Below are positions 1 through 7,298 of a DNA stretch of 18,918 nucleotides, one piece after another (within the stretch, counting starts at the first letter, position 1; every line of letters begins with the position of its first letter). Made by a program: the position numbers and the translations under genes. The DNA is from CAYZXK01 sp964482395 (lineage in GTDB: Bacteria > Planctomycetota > Phycisphaerae > UBA1845 > Fen-1342), in contig CAYZXK010000032.1 of NCBI GenBank assembly GCA_964482395.1, positions 1 through 18,918 on the forward strand, given 5' to 3'. Under the pieces are notes generated by a model. The model ran no database searches. It was not told the origin of the DNA and saw nothing but the letters and a program-made list of their open reading frames with translations.

Positions 1-160
1 GCTCAGTGCACAGCATGCTCCAGCGTCCCCGCAGGCCGTGCGGCTGAACGTCAACCGGGCTGTCCAGCCAGGCCAGTTCAAGACCGCCAGCCAATACGGC
101 CGCCGCGCCGGTTACCTGGCTGGGCCAGGCGACTTCGGAGATGTACCAGGTGCCGTTCAT
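1..160 (-). CDS. Unidentified protein, 5' end only (partial)
   Basis: An open frame runs leftward from an ATG at 160-158 to the window edge without a stop, giving 53 codons that begin MNGTWYISEVAWPSQ. Codon third positions are mostly G or C, as in the real genes of this window, and the composition (Trp, Gly, Val, Ala) looks like a folded protein rather than a shadow frame. A weak purine-rich stretch (AGGCAGAG) lies just before the ATG; an in-frame TTG about 17 codons upstream is a less likely start. No signal peptide, membrane segment or family motif is recognisable in the visible part, so no function is proposed. The gene diverges from the Tyr/Arg-rich protein gene. The call rests on codon use and open frame alone. 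Confidence 0.45.
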   Translation of the reverse strand, partial: MNGTWYISEVAWPSQVTGAAAVLAGGLELAWLDSPVDVQPHGLRGRWSMLCTE

Positions 161-421
161 TCTCTGCCTGCCACTGAACGGACATGATAACCGTGGCAGA
201 GTCAATGCTGAGTACCCTGCTGGTCAGGGCCGGGGGGCGGAAAAGGACTCTAACTCTCGTTCCGCCAACCAATTAGGGACAATGCCGGGAAATGGGTCCG
301 GAAAAGCCGGCGGCTGCCGATTTTGACGCGATTGTGGCGTGCCGGCCCAACCATTCTCCGGGAGGCGCTGTCTAAAAAGCAGTAAAATCAATCAGCGGGC
401 TGCTGAATGGAGGACCGGAAC
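161..421. other. Divergent intergenic region
   Basis: This stretch lies between the leftward partial gene and the rightward Tyr/Arg-rich protein gene. The only promoter-like element is a TAAAAT hexamer at 383-388 on the plus strand, about 34 bases before the ATG at 422, without a convincing -35 box at the right distance. A TTGACG at 323-328 has no matching -10. Neither short open frame crossing the region looks coding. Confidence 0.3.
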
Positions 422-838
422 ATGACGCTTCGCAAGTTGTTAATGATCGCGACCGGCAGCATCTGCCTGGCCAGTGCGCCTCCCGCCAGCGCGGACGACT
501 TCTCCTTCGGCTTCAGCTTTGGCTACGGCCGGCGATACTGCCGTACCTACGTGCCGCGCACCTACGTGTACCGCGAGTACTGTTCGCCAGTGGTCGTTTA
601 CCGAGATTACTGTCCGGATGTGGTGGTGGTCGACCCGCTACCCCGGGTGTACTACTACCGCGAGTACTGGCGTCCAGCCGTGGTGTACCGAGAGTACCGG
701 CCTTGGGTGTATCACCGGACGACTTACGTGAGCCGGGCGTACGGCCCCAGTTACCGGGTGCACTGCTCGCCCAGCTACCGGGTTCGGTACTACGACCGCT
801 ATCCGGCCTATCGGACCAGGTACGTCTACCGCCGGTAG
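422..838 (+). CDS. Small exported Tyr/Arg-rich repeat protein
   Basis: The 138-residue product starts MTLRKLLMIATGS and has a classical Sec signal peptide: a basic n-region, a hydrophobic core, and a likely cut after PASA near residue 24. The mature part contains 25 tyrosines plus many arginines and valines. It carries four copies of the motif Y-R-[DE]-Y (VYREYCSP, VYRDYCPD, YYREYWRP, VYREYRPW), and several cysteines follow these motifs. The ATG at 422 is preferred over the in-frame ATG at 407 because GGAGGA at 409-414 sits seven bases before it and because the signal peptide then begins correctly. The gene stands alone and ends in a strong terminator. The role is unknown. Tyr-rich exported proteins can be structural or cross-linked surface components, but that is inference. 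Confidence 0.8.
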   Translation: MTLRKLLMIATGSICLASAPPASADDFSFGFSFGYGRRYCRTYVPRTYVYREYCSPVVVYRDYCPDVVVVDPLPRVYYYREYWRPAVVYREYRPWVYHRTTYVSRAYGPSYRVHCSPSYRVRYYDRYPAYRTRYVYRR

Positions 839-868
839 ACACCTGGACGTTGAGCGGAGCAACCAGTT

Positions 869-917
869 GCGCCAGGGCCGGCCCGGGGCACAGGCCGGGG
901 CCTGGCGCTTGTGGTTT
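869..917 (+). terminator. Intrinsic terminator after the Tyr/Arg-rich protein gene
   Basis: A long GC-rich inverted repeat starts 30 bases after the stop codon. GCGCCAGG (869-876) pairs with CCTGGCGC (901-908), and inside it CCGGCC (878-883) pairs with GGCCGG (893-898), with a small internal loop and a nine-base apical loop. The 3' arm is followed by TTGTGGTTT (909-917), an imperfect T-rich tail. Confidence 0.6.
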
Positions 918-950
918 CCACGGAGGCTGCGATCCGAGCGGTTCGGGCTC

Positions 951-979
951 TTGACCTCCGCCGACTAGTTGACGATACT
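951..979 (+). promoter_or_regulatory. Sigma-70-type promoter for the DksA-like gene and lspA
   Basis: TTGACC (951-956) and GATACT (974-979) are separated by exactly 17 bases, matching five and four of six consensus positions. Transcription would begin near 986, leaving a leader of about 80 bases before the GTG at 1066. The element lies between the upstream terminator and the first gene of the next block, where a promoter is expected. Confidence 0.5.
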
Positions 980-1065
980 AGCAGGGCTTGGGCAGGCCTG
1001 AGCCGAGGCCGCTGTTCCTCGGGAAGGAGTGAAGCAGGTTCCTCTATTGAGCCGGAAGGGTGGTC

Positions 1066-1752
1066 GTGGTCAAGAAAGCCCAGCGGAAGGGCGGCAAGAG
1101 CCGGCGGGCGGGGAAGAAGGCCGTTGCAACCGGGTCCCGGGGGGCCGGGGCGTCTTCGGGGAAGAAGTCGGCGTCGCGGGCGGCGTTGCAGGCATCGAAG
1201 CCGAAAAGGAAGGGCTCGACAGCTAGGCCGCGGGTGTCTAAAGCGCTCCCGGCTGAGAAGATCCGCCGGGGCGGCACCAAGAGTCGGGCGTCCAAGGTCC
1301 GCCCGGTTGTGAGCCAGGGTCCGGTCAGTGAGGCCCAAGCCGCGGAAACCAAACCCGAGTCGAATCTCACGCCCGAGGAAATTGAGCAATTTCGGCAGAT
1401 GCTGTTACAGAAGCGGGCCGAGATTCTGGGCGACGTCTTGACCTTGCACAACGAAGCTCTCAACAAGGATCGTCGGGAGGCGGCCGGCGACCTGTCCAGT
1501 ATGCCCATTCATATGGCCGACCTGGGCACCGACAACTACGAGCTAGAGTTCACGCTCGGATTGATCGAAGGTGAACGGGCCATACTGAAGGAGGTCGACG
1601 AGGCGCTGAAGCGAATCCAGCAGGGTACTTACGGGATCTGCCTGGCGACCGGCAAGCCGATCGGCAAGGCCCGCTTGCGAGCCAAGCCCTGGGCCAAGTA
1701 TTGCTACGAATACACCCTCGCTCAGGAACAGGGCCAGATGCGCAGGTTCTAG
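1066..1752 (+). CDS. DksA/TraR-family regulator with basic N-terminal tail and degenerate zinc site
   Basis: The 228-residue protein has two parts. Residues 1 to about 100 are rich in Lys, Arg, Ala and Ser, like a histone H1-type DNA-binding tail. The rest matches DksA/TraR proteins, which bind RNA polymerase through its secondary channel: a helical coiled-coil region (LTPEEIEQFRQMLLQKR onward, with SSMPIHMADLGTDNYE) and the zinc-finger region YGICLATGKPIGKARL...WAKYCYEY. Only C192 and C213 of the four zinc cysteines remain; the partners are T195 and Y216. The ancestral zinc site is probably not functional. GTG at 1066 is chosen because GGAAGG (1054-1059) is six bases upstream; the GTG at 1060 would abut that site, and an in-frame TGA at 1048 excludes earlier starts. 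lspA begins four bases after the stop, so the two are probably co-translated. Confidence 0.88.
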   Translation: MVKKAQRKGGKSRRAGKKAVATGSRGAGASSGKKSASRAALQASKPKRKGSTARPRVSKALPAEKIRRGGTKSRASKVRPVVSQGPVSEAQAAETKPESNLTPEEIEQFRQMLLQKRAEILGDVLTLHNEALNKDRREAAGDLSSMPIHMADLGTDNYELEFTLGLIEGERAILKEVDEALKRIQQGTYGICLATGKPIGKARLRAKPWAKYCYEYTLAQEQGQMRRF

Positions 1753-1756
1753 CACC

Positions 1757-2596
1757 TTGTCTGCTCGCCCCAGCCTCCAGTCCGTGCCGACCGGGTCCGA
1801 CGGGACTGCCACATCGATCGCTGACGTGTCGACCGGGCACTCATGGTGCGGGCAGGCGTCGGCTTTTCGCCACCTGCCTTCCCAAATCCGCTTCTGGACG
1901 GTAGTGATCGCCGGATTGGTTTCGGACCTGTGGTCCAAGCATTGGGCCTTTCACAGCCTGCGGCAGGGCGGACACCGCACACTGATTCCCAAGGTCCTGG
2001 AGCTGCATACCACGTTGAACCCGGGAGCCCTGTTCGGCATTGGGGCCGGACATACGGAAGTCTTCCTGGTCGCCTCGGTGCTGGCTCTGGGGCTGGTTGT
2101 ATGGATGTTCGCCCAATGCCCTCCGAGGCGCTGGCTGACGCACGTGGCGCTGGGGGCCATCCTAGCCGGAGCCCTGGGCAACATGTACGACCGAGCGTTC
2201 GTAGACTTGGTGGTATATGGTCAGGCGACGGTCGATGGCACGGTGGTCCGCCATTACGTACCGAGCCAAAGCCCGGATGGCAAATGGATTTTGTTGCACG
2301 AGTACCCGCCTGACCCCGGCCAGAGGCCGCACAGATTGCCGATCACCGAGAAGGAGCGGCTGGGCCGGCCGGTAGGATACGTGAGAGACTTCATCAAGAT
2401 TCCGACCAAGCCGCCACAGTGGAGTTGGATTCCGGCCCGTATCCGGGGTCGGGAACTCTGGCCATGGGTTTTCAACGTGGCTGACATGCTGCTGGTGGGC
2501 GGAGTGGCGATTCTGGCGGTCCGGATGATCAAAGACCGGAAGGCTGCCCGGCCCGGCGGCCGACCGGCTCTTGATTCTGCCGCTCAGCAGCCATAA
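1757..2596 (+). CDS. lspA: Lipoprotein signal peptidase (signal peptidase II) with enlarged loop
   Basis: LspA is the inner-membrane aspartyl protease that removes signal peptides from diacylglyceryl-modified prolipoproteins. The family signatures are present in order: NPGALFG (from N88), GNMYDR with catalytic D145, and FNVAD with catalytic D243. Membrane segments are visible near residues 44-58, 103-118, 128-142 and 243-258. The two catalytic aspartates lie 98 residues apart, against 27 in E. coli LspA (D114, D141), because a hydrophilic segment rich in Pro, Arg and Lys is inserted between them. The start is uncertain. TTG at 1757 lacks a clear ribosome site but follows the previous stop by four bases, which favours coupling. 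In-frame GTGs at 1784 and 1826 would also keep every membrane segment. The N-terminal 40 residues have no recognisable domain. Confidence 0.92.
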   Translation: MSARPSLQSVPTGSDGTATSIADVSTGHSWCGQASAFRHLPSQIRFWTVVIAGLVSDLWSKHWAFHSLRQGGHRTLIPKVLELHTTLNPGALFGIGAGHTEVFLVASVLALGLVVWMFAQCPPRRWLTHVALGAILAGALGNMYDRAFVDLVVYGQATVDGTVVRHYVPSQSPDGKWILLHEYPPDPGQRPHRLPITEKERLGRPVGYVRDFIKIPTKPPQWSWIPARIRGRELWPWVFNVADMLLVGGVAILAVRMIKDRKAARPGGRPALDSAAQQP

Positions 2597-2610
2597 GGTA
2601 GGCTGAGAGC

Positions 2611-2685
2611 CGGGGCGTGGCGCAGTCTGGCTAGCGCGTCTGCATGGGGTGCAGAAGGTCGCAGGTTCGAGTCCTGTCGCCCCGA
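2611..2685 (+). tRNA. tRNA-Pro, anticodon GGG
   Basis: A complete 75-base cloverleaf can be drawn. Acceptor stem CGGGGCG (2611-2617) pairs with CGCCCCG (2678-2684), with discriminator A2685. The D stem is GCGC/GCGC. Anticodon stem TCTGC/GCAGA encloses the loop ATGGGGT with anticodon GGG. The variable loop is five bases, and T stem GCAGG/CCTGT encloses TTCGAGT. The loop context CATGGGGTG matches bacterial tRNA-Pro(GGG). The 3' CCA is not encoded. The gene starts 15 bases after lspA and is probably on the same transcript. Confidence 0.95.
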
Positions 2686-2749
2686 ATCGTCTCATGCGTC
2701 ATCCTGTGCGGCGGGGGGGCTCGCGTCGACCACGGCGGCCATCCGGCCC

Positions 2750-2778
2750 TTGCCGTAACCGGGCTGCCTGCCTATACT
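2750..2778 (+). promoter_or_regulatory. Sigma-70-type promoter for rpsO-pnp
   Basis: TTGCCG (2750-2755) and TATACT (2773-2778) are separated by exactly 17 bases. The -10 box matches five of six consensus bases. It lies between tRNA-Pro and rpsO, giving a start near 2785 and an mRNA leader of about 86 bases before the rpsO ATG. Confidence 0.65.
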
Positions 2779-2835
2779 ACCAGCAAGTTGGAAGTTGGCA
2801 GGCTGCCCCCGGCTTTCCTGGGGCCCGGCGGAAAC

Positions 2836-2849
2836 GGCTGGGGCCAGCC
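2836..2849 (+). other. Hairpin in the rpsO mRNA leader
   Basis: GGCTGG (2836-2841) and CCAGCC (2844-2849) form a compact stem about ten bases upstream of the GAAAGGA ribosome site of rpsO. A second possible pairing of CCCC with GGGG lies just upstream (2803-2822). Ribosomal protein S15 represses its own mRNA through structured leaders in several bacteria, so this could be part of such a site. That role is inferred only from position. Confidence 0.3.
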
Positions 2850-2870
2850 CAAGTGGCGAAAGGATGGGCC

Positions 2871-3140
2871 ATGGCTTTGACGGCCGAGAAGAAAACCGAA
2901 CTGGTCGCGGCGTACCGGCGGCACGAGAACGATACAGGTTCTGCCGAGGTACAGATCGCTTTGCTCACCCAGCGCATCAGTCAGCTTACCGAGCACCTGA
3001 AGGTTCACCCCAAGGACCACTCATCGCGCCGGGGGCTGCTGAAAATGGTGGGCAAACGCTCCTCCCTCCTCAAGTTTCTGGCCAACCAGAATCGTGAGCG
3101 CTACCTGGCCACGATTGGGAAACTGGGACTGCGTAAGTAG
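2871..3140 (+). CDS. rpsO: 30S ribosomal protein S15
   Basis: The 89-residue product has the standard S15 length and sequence. It starts MALTAEKKTELVAAYRRHEN and contains TGSAEVQIALLTQRISQLTEHLK, here covering the conserved helix of the family, then HPKDHSSRRGLL, a signature region that contacts 16S rRNA, and it ends in KLGLRK. S15 binds early to the central domain of 16S rRNA during assembly of the small subunit. The ATG at 2871 is set by the site GAAAGGA (2858-2864) six bases upstream and by family length; the longer in-frame extension to 2649 runs through the tRNA and is not coding. The order rpsO-pnp is widely conserved in bacteria. The gene has its own promoter and possibly a regulatory leader. 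Confidence 0.98.
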   Translation: MALTAEKKTELVAAYRRHENDTGSAEVQIALLTQRISQLTEHLKVHPKDHSSRRGLLKMVGKRSSLLKFLANQNRERYLATIGKLGLRK

Positions 3141-3288
3141 CGGCGCGACCCGTGGGGCGGCGGCTCGGCGGGTGTCAGGCCGGGCGGACAGCCTGGGCCG
3201 GGAAGGTGTCGTTGTAGGCAGCCGGTGGTTGGATGTGTCGGACAGCGGAAGACGGCTGGCAGCAGGAAAGTACTGAGAGTGCTAGACA

Positions 3289-5421
3289 ATGACGTTTAAG
3301 GTGGAGCGCGAAATCGGGGGGAGTGTACTGTCAATCGAAACCGGTAAACTGGCTAAGCAGGCAGCGGGGGCCGCGGTTGTAAGATACGGAGATACGGTGG
3401 TCCTGGGCACGGTCGTCTCGGCCGACCCGCGGCCAGGGGTGGACTTCTTCCCCCTGACCGTCGACTACCGTGAGAAGATGTCCGCGGCTGGCAAGTTCCC
3501 CGGGGGGTTTTTCAAACGCGAAGGTCGACCAACCCTCAAGGAGGTTCTCACCTGTCGCTTGATTGACCGGCCGATCCGACCTCTGTTTCCGGAGGGTTAC
3601 AACAACGAGGTGCAGGTCCAGGTCATGGTGCTGGCGGCGGATCTCCAGAACGATCCCGACGTGATCGGGGTGGTCTCGGCGGCGGCGGCCCTGGCCGTCT
3701 CGCCGATCCCGTTCAACGGGCCGATTGCCGGGGTCCGGGTCGGGCGGGTGGATGGCAAGTTCATCATCAACCCCACCGTGGCCCAGCTCGAATACTCCGA
3801 CCTGGACATGGTGGTCGCCGGCCACGCGGACGCGGTCACCATGATCGAGGTCGGCTGCCGCGAGCTACCGGAGTCGGTGATCGCGGACGCGGTGCAGTTC
3901 GGGCATGAGAACGGGGTCCGTCCGATTTGCGAGATGCTGCGGGAGTTGGAGCGGCACGCCGGCCAGCCCAAAACCTGGCAGCCCCCGGCGAAGGATACCG
4001 CCTTGCTGCATGAGATCCGGGCCAAGGTGGAAGCGGATCTGCGGGCCGCCAAGCAGCTCAAGGGCAAGCAGGAACGGGCCGAAGCGGTCAAGGCGATCTA
4101 TGACCGGGTGGTGGCCGAGTACTGCCCCGAGGGCCTCTTGCAGCCGCCACACAGCCCGGAACAGGTCAAGGCCGCCATCTCCCAGGTCGAGGAGCAGATT
4201 ACCCGCAGCATGATCCTGGACGAGGGCCGTCGGCCGGACGGTCGCCGGGCGGACGAAATCCGGCGGATCAGTTGCGAGGTGGGTTGGCTGCCGCGTGTGC
4301 ATGGCTCGGCCTTGTTCACCCGCGGTGAGACCCAGGCGATGGTAGTATGCACGTTGGGCACGGCCCGGGATGAGCAGGTAATCGACGATCTGATCGAGGA
4401 ATACAGCAAGAAGTTCATGCTGCATTACAATTTCCCCCCGTTTTCGGTGGGCGAAGTGCGACGGATCGGCTCGCCTGGCCGCCGCGAGATCGGGCACGGC
4501 GCCCTGGCCGAACGGAGTCTGGAGGCGGTCTTGCCGGGGCCGGAGGAGTTCCCCTACACCATCCGGGTGGTAAGCGATATTCTGGAGTCCAATGGCTCCA
4601 GTTCGATGGCCACGGTATGTGGCGGGTCGCTGGCCCTGATGGACGCTGGCGTGCCCGTCACCCGGGCGGTCGCCGGCATCTCGATCGGGATGGTCAGCGC
4701 TCCCGACGGCCGCTACCGCCTGCTGGCGGACATCATCGGCGAGGAAGACCACTTCGGGGACATGGATTTCAAGGTGGCCGGCACCCGGCGGGGGGTGACC
4801 GGCGTCCAGTTGGACATCAAGGCGACCGGCCTGCCGATTCGGATCATGCGCGAGGCCCTGACCCTGGCCAACCAGTGCCGAATGCAGATTCTGGACCAGA
4901 TGGACAAGGTGATCTCCAAGCCGCGGCCGAGCATCAGCCAGTACGCGCCCCGCCTGCTGACCATCAAGATCAACCCGGAGAAGATCGGTAAGCTGATCGG
5001 TCCGGGCGGCAAGTCGGTCAAGGCCATCCAAACCGAGACCGGGGCGACCATCGACATCGAGGACGACGGCACGGTGGTGATCTCCTGCCTGGATGCGGCG
5101 GGGGCGGAAAAGGCCCTGGCGATGGTGCAGCGGATCACCGAGGACGTGCAGGTGGGACGGATCTACGAAGGCCGGGTGATCAGCATCAAAGATTTCGGGG
5201 CCTTCATCGAGATTCAGGATGGCCAGGACGGCCTGTGCCACATCAGCGAGCTGGACGACAGCTACGTCCGCAGCGTCTCCGACGTGGTCAAAGTGGGGGA
5301 TTTGGTGCCGGTCAAAGTGATTGCCATTGACGAGCAGGGCCGGGTAAAATTATCGCGTAAGGCCGCCATGAAAGCGGTTAGCAAGGGCGCAAGTCCGGGC
5401 TCCAACGGAAAGGAGTCCTGA
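3289..5421 (+). CDS. pnp: Polyribonucleotide nucleotidyltransferase (PNPase)
   Basis: PNPase degrades RNA 3' to 5' using phosphate and can add tails in reverse; it forms a homotrimer. The 710-residue protein is full length. It has a first RNase PH-like domain (about residues 8-140), an alpha-helical linker, a second RNase PH core with FTRGETQAMV and the acidic metal-binding GDMDFK (D491, D493), a KH domain (about 556-615, with KIGKLIGPGGKSVKAI), and an S1 RNA-binding domain (about 622-692, VGRIYEGRVISIKDFGAF). The short tail ends SPGSNGKES. The ATG at 3289 has only a weak purine site (GAGAG at 3275-3279), but the family N-terminus EREIGGSVLSIETGKLA follows at once. The gene lies 148 bases after rpsO and no terminator separates them, so co-transcription is likely. 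Confidence 0.98.
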   Translation: MTFKVEREIGGSVLSIETGKLAKQAAGAAVVRYGDTVVLGTVVSADPRPGVDFFPLTVDYREKMSAAGKFPGGFFKREGRPTLKEVLTCRLIDRPIRPLFPEGYNNEVQVQVMVLAADLQNDPDVIGVVSAAAALAVSPIPFNGPIAGVRVGRVDGKFIINPTVAQLEYSDLDMVVAGHADAVTMIEVGCRELPESVIADAVQFGHENGVRPICEMLRELERHAGQPKTWQPPAKDTALLHEIRAKVEADLRAAKQLKGKQERAEAVKAIYDRVVAEYCPEGLLQPPHSPEQVKAAISQVEEQITRSMILDEGRRPDGRRADEIRRISCEVGWLPRVHGSALFTRGETQAMVVCTLGTARDEQVIDDLIEEYSKKFMLHYNFPPFSVGEVRRIGSPGRREIGHGALAERSLEAVLPGPEEFPYTIRVVSDILESNGSSSMATVCGGSLALMDAGVPVTRAVAGISIGMVSAPDGRYRLLADIIGEEDHFGDMDFKVAGTRRGVTGVQLDIKATGLPIRIMREALTLANQCRMQILDQMDKVISKPRPSISQYAPRLLTIKINPEKIGKLIGPGGKSVKAIQTETGATIDIEDDGTVVISCLDAAGAEKALAMVQRITEDVQVGRIYEGRVISIKDFGAFIEIQDGQDGLCHISELDDSYVRSVSDVVKVGDLVPVKVIAIDEQGRVKLSRKAAMKAVSKGASPGSNGKES

Positions 5422-5558
5422 ACTGGCCTTCCGGCCCGACCGATCAAGGATGATGCCGGGCGAATCCGGTTCCCATTGCCCACTTCAGCGGCCCGTCCGG
5501 GCGCCGGCCATACTTACGCCTGTCCGACAAGCCGGTGCCCCCAGATCCGAGGTGAGGC

Positions 5559-7298
5559 TTGGCAACCCTGACCGTCTTGCAGGGACCTGATAAGGGACGC
5601 ACCCTTCGGACCAGCGACGAGATGGTCCTGCTGGGGCGGGTCAGCTCGCAGATTTCGCTCACCGACCCCACCATCAGCCGCCGACATGCCGAGCTGAGAA
5701 TGGTCAATGGCGGCTGGGTCCTCAGCGACCTCAACAGCACCAACGGGACTTACGTCAACGGCGTGCGGATCTCCAAACCCACCCGTCTCAAACACGGCGA
5801 CCAGATCCGGGTCGGCAGCACCCTGCTGGTCTACAGCGGGGACGATTCGATCCGGCAATACTCCGGCTCCGGAATCCCAACCGACCTGGTGACCTTGGAC
5901 GCCGGCGCCAGGTCGGCGGACGTCGCCGTGGTGGCCAGCGTGGCCGCCAACGAGGACAGCCTCGTACTGGCTGCCCCAGAGGCGGCCTATGCGGTCAAAG
6001 CCTGGAAAGTCATGGGCGAGCTGTCCAACGTTATCAGCAGCTTGCTGCCGCCCGATCAGCTCCTGGCCCGGGTGCTGGACATCATTTTCCAGGAGGCCGA
6101 GACCGACCGCGGCGTGATCTTCGTCCAGGACGAGCAGACCGGCGAGCTGCTGCCGGAAGTGGTCCGGTACCGGCACCCGGGGCAGCAGCCGGACGCTAAT
6201 GGCCAGCCCATCATCGCTTCGCGCACCATCATCAATCACGTGGTCGAGTCTCGTCAGGGGGTTCTGTGCTCGAACGTGGTCGCCGATCAGCGGTTCCAGA
6301 GCGGGAAGAGCGTGCAGAATCTGGGGATGCGCTCTGTGATCTGCGTCCCGATCATGGCCCGGGAACAGGTCCTGGGCGTCATCCACCTGGACTGCCCGGT
6401 GACCCGGCACACCTACAACGAGTATGAGCTGCGCCTGGTCACCGCCATCGGTTATCAGACCGGCCTGGCAATCGAAAATGCCCGGCTGGTGCAGTGGCAC
6501 CTCCAGCGGGAGCGTCTGGCGGCCGCCGGCGAAACCGTCGCGTATTTGTCCCATTACATCAAGAATCTGCTCCAGGGGATGCGCAGCGGGGCGGACCTGG
6601 TAACCAGGGGACTGGAGAAGCGCGATCTGCCGACCGCCAGTCAGGGCTGGGGCATCGTCGAGCGGAACCTGGACCGCTGCTACAACCTGATGCTCAACAT
6701 GCTGGCCTTCAGCAAGCCCCGCGAGCCGCGCTTCGAGCTGCTCCAGGTCAACCGCATCGTCGAGGAGGTAGTCCAGTTGGTCGCCAAGCACGCGGACGCC
6801 AAACGAGCTCTGCTGCTGGCCGACTTGGACGACGGGGCCCCGCCCATCCCGCTCGACTACGACGGCTTCCATCAGGTGGCCCTGAACATCATCAGCAACG
6901 CCATCGATGCCGTCCAACCTGACCAGGGCATCATCAACGTCCGCACCCGCTATGATCCGCAGCAACGAATGATGATCTTCTCGGTGGCCGATAACGGCCC
7001 CGGGGTGCCACCCGACCAGCGGCAGAGAATCTTCGAACCCTTCTACTCGTCCAAGGGACACGCCGGAACCGGTCTCGGCCTGGCCGTCGCTCGCAAGATC
7101 GTCCAGGAACTGGGTGGCCGGATCGAGTTGGTCGACCCGCCCGACGGCGGTGCCGAGTTCCGCGTCTATCTGGCCGCGGCTCGCCCCGAACAGCCCGAAT
7201 CGGGCGACACCCAAGGTCCCGCAAACCAGAAGCCGGCCCGCAGCTCCAGCTCCGGGGTGGTTACGCAGGGAGGACCGGCTTCATGCCGCGCCGAGTGA
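5559..7298 (+). CDS. FHA-GAF sensor histidine kinase, soluble
   Basis: The 579-residue protein has three modules and no membrane segment. The FHA domain (about residues 5-95) binds phosphothreonine and shows the expected LLGR, SRRHAEL and NSTNGTYVNG residues. A GAF domain follows (about 160-310). The kinase part has the phospho-acceptor H332 in YLSHYIKN, the N box NIISNAIDAV, DNGPGVPP, FEPFYSSK and GTGLGLA. It therefore should autophosphorylate on His, with input from a GAF ligand and from a phosphothreonine protein. The TTG start at 5559 is supported by GAGGTGA (5549-5555) and by the FHA strand beginning right after it. The C-terminal 30 residues are low complexity. No response regulator is adjacent except the receiver of the hybrid kinase two genes downstream. 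The gene follows pnp by 137 bases with no clear promoter or terminator between. Confidence 0.9.
   Translation: MATLTVLQGPDKGRTLRTSDEMVLLGRVSSQISLTDPTISRRHAELRMVNGGWVLSDLNSTNGTYVNGVRISKPTRLKHGDQIRVGSTLLVYSGDDSIRQYSGSGIPTDLVTLDAGARSADVAVVASVAANEDSLVLAAPEAAYAVKAWKVMGELSNVISSLLPPDQLLARVLDIIFQEAETDRGVIFVQDEQTGELLPEVVRYRHPGQQPDANGQPIIASRTIINHVVESRQGVLCSNVVADQRFQSGKSVQNLGMRSVICVPIMAREQVLGVIHLDCPVTRHTYNEYELRLVTAIGYQTGLAIENARLVQWHLQRERLAAAGETVAYLSHYIKNLLQGMRSGADLVTRGLEKRDLPTASQGWGIVERNLDRCYNLMLNMLAFSKPREPRFELLQVNRIVEEVVQLVAKHADAKRALLLADLDDGAPPIPLDYDGFHQVALNIISNAIDAVQPDQGIINVRTRYDPQQRMMIFSVADNGPGVPPDQRQRIFEPFYSSKGHAGTGLGLAVARKIVQELGGRIELVDPPDGGAEFRVYLAAARPEQPESGDTQGPANQKPARSSSSGVVTQGGPASCRAE

Noticed and set aside
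2649..2870. In-frame extension of rpsO back to 2649
   Set aside because: It would run through the tRNA-Pro gene and the promoter; the ATG at 2871 has a good ribosome site and gives the normal S15 length.
3865..5241. Long minus-strand open frame of 458 codons opposite pnp
   Set aside because: It is a shadow of the pnp coding strand in GC-rich DNA; its His/Asp/Gln-rich composition matches no family, while pnp on the other strand is unmistakable.
5425..5436. GGCCTTCCGGCC after pnp as a terminator
   Set aside because: The stem is only four base pairs and no T-run follows.
5450..5590. Short plus-strand frame starting ATGATG between pnp and the FHA kinase gene
   Set aside because: No properly spaced ribosome site, and the peptide has arbitrary composition; it runs into the kinase gene in another frame.
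5514..7214. Minus-strand open frame of 566 codons opposite the FHA kinase gene
   Set aside because: Same kind of GC-driven shadow; the plus strand has complete FHA, GAF and kinase motifs.
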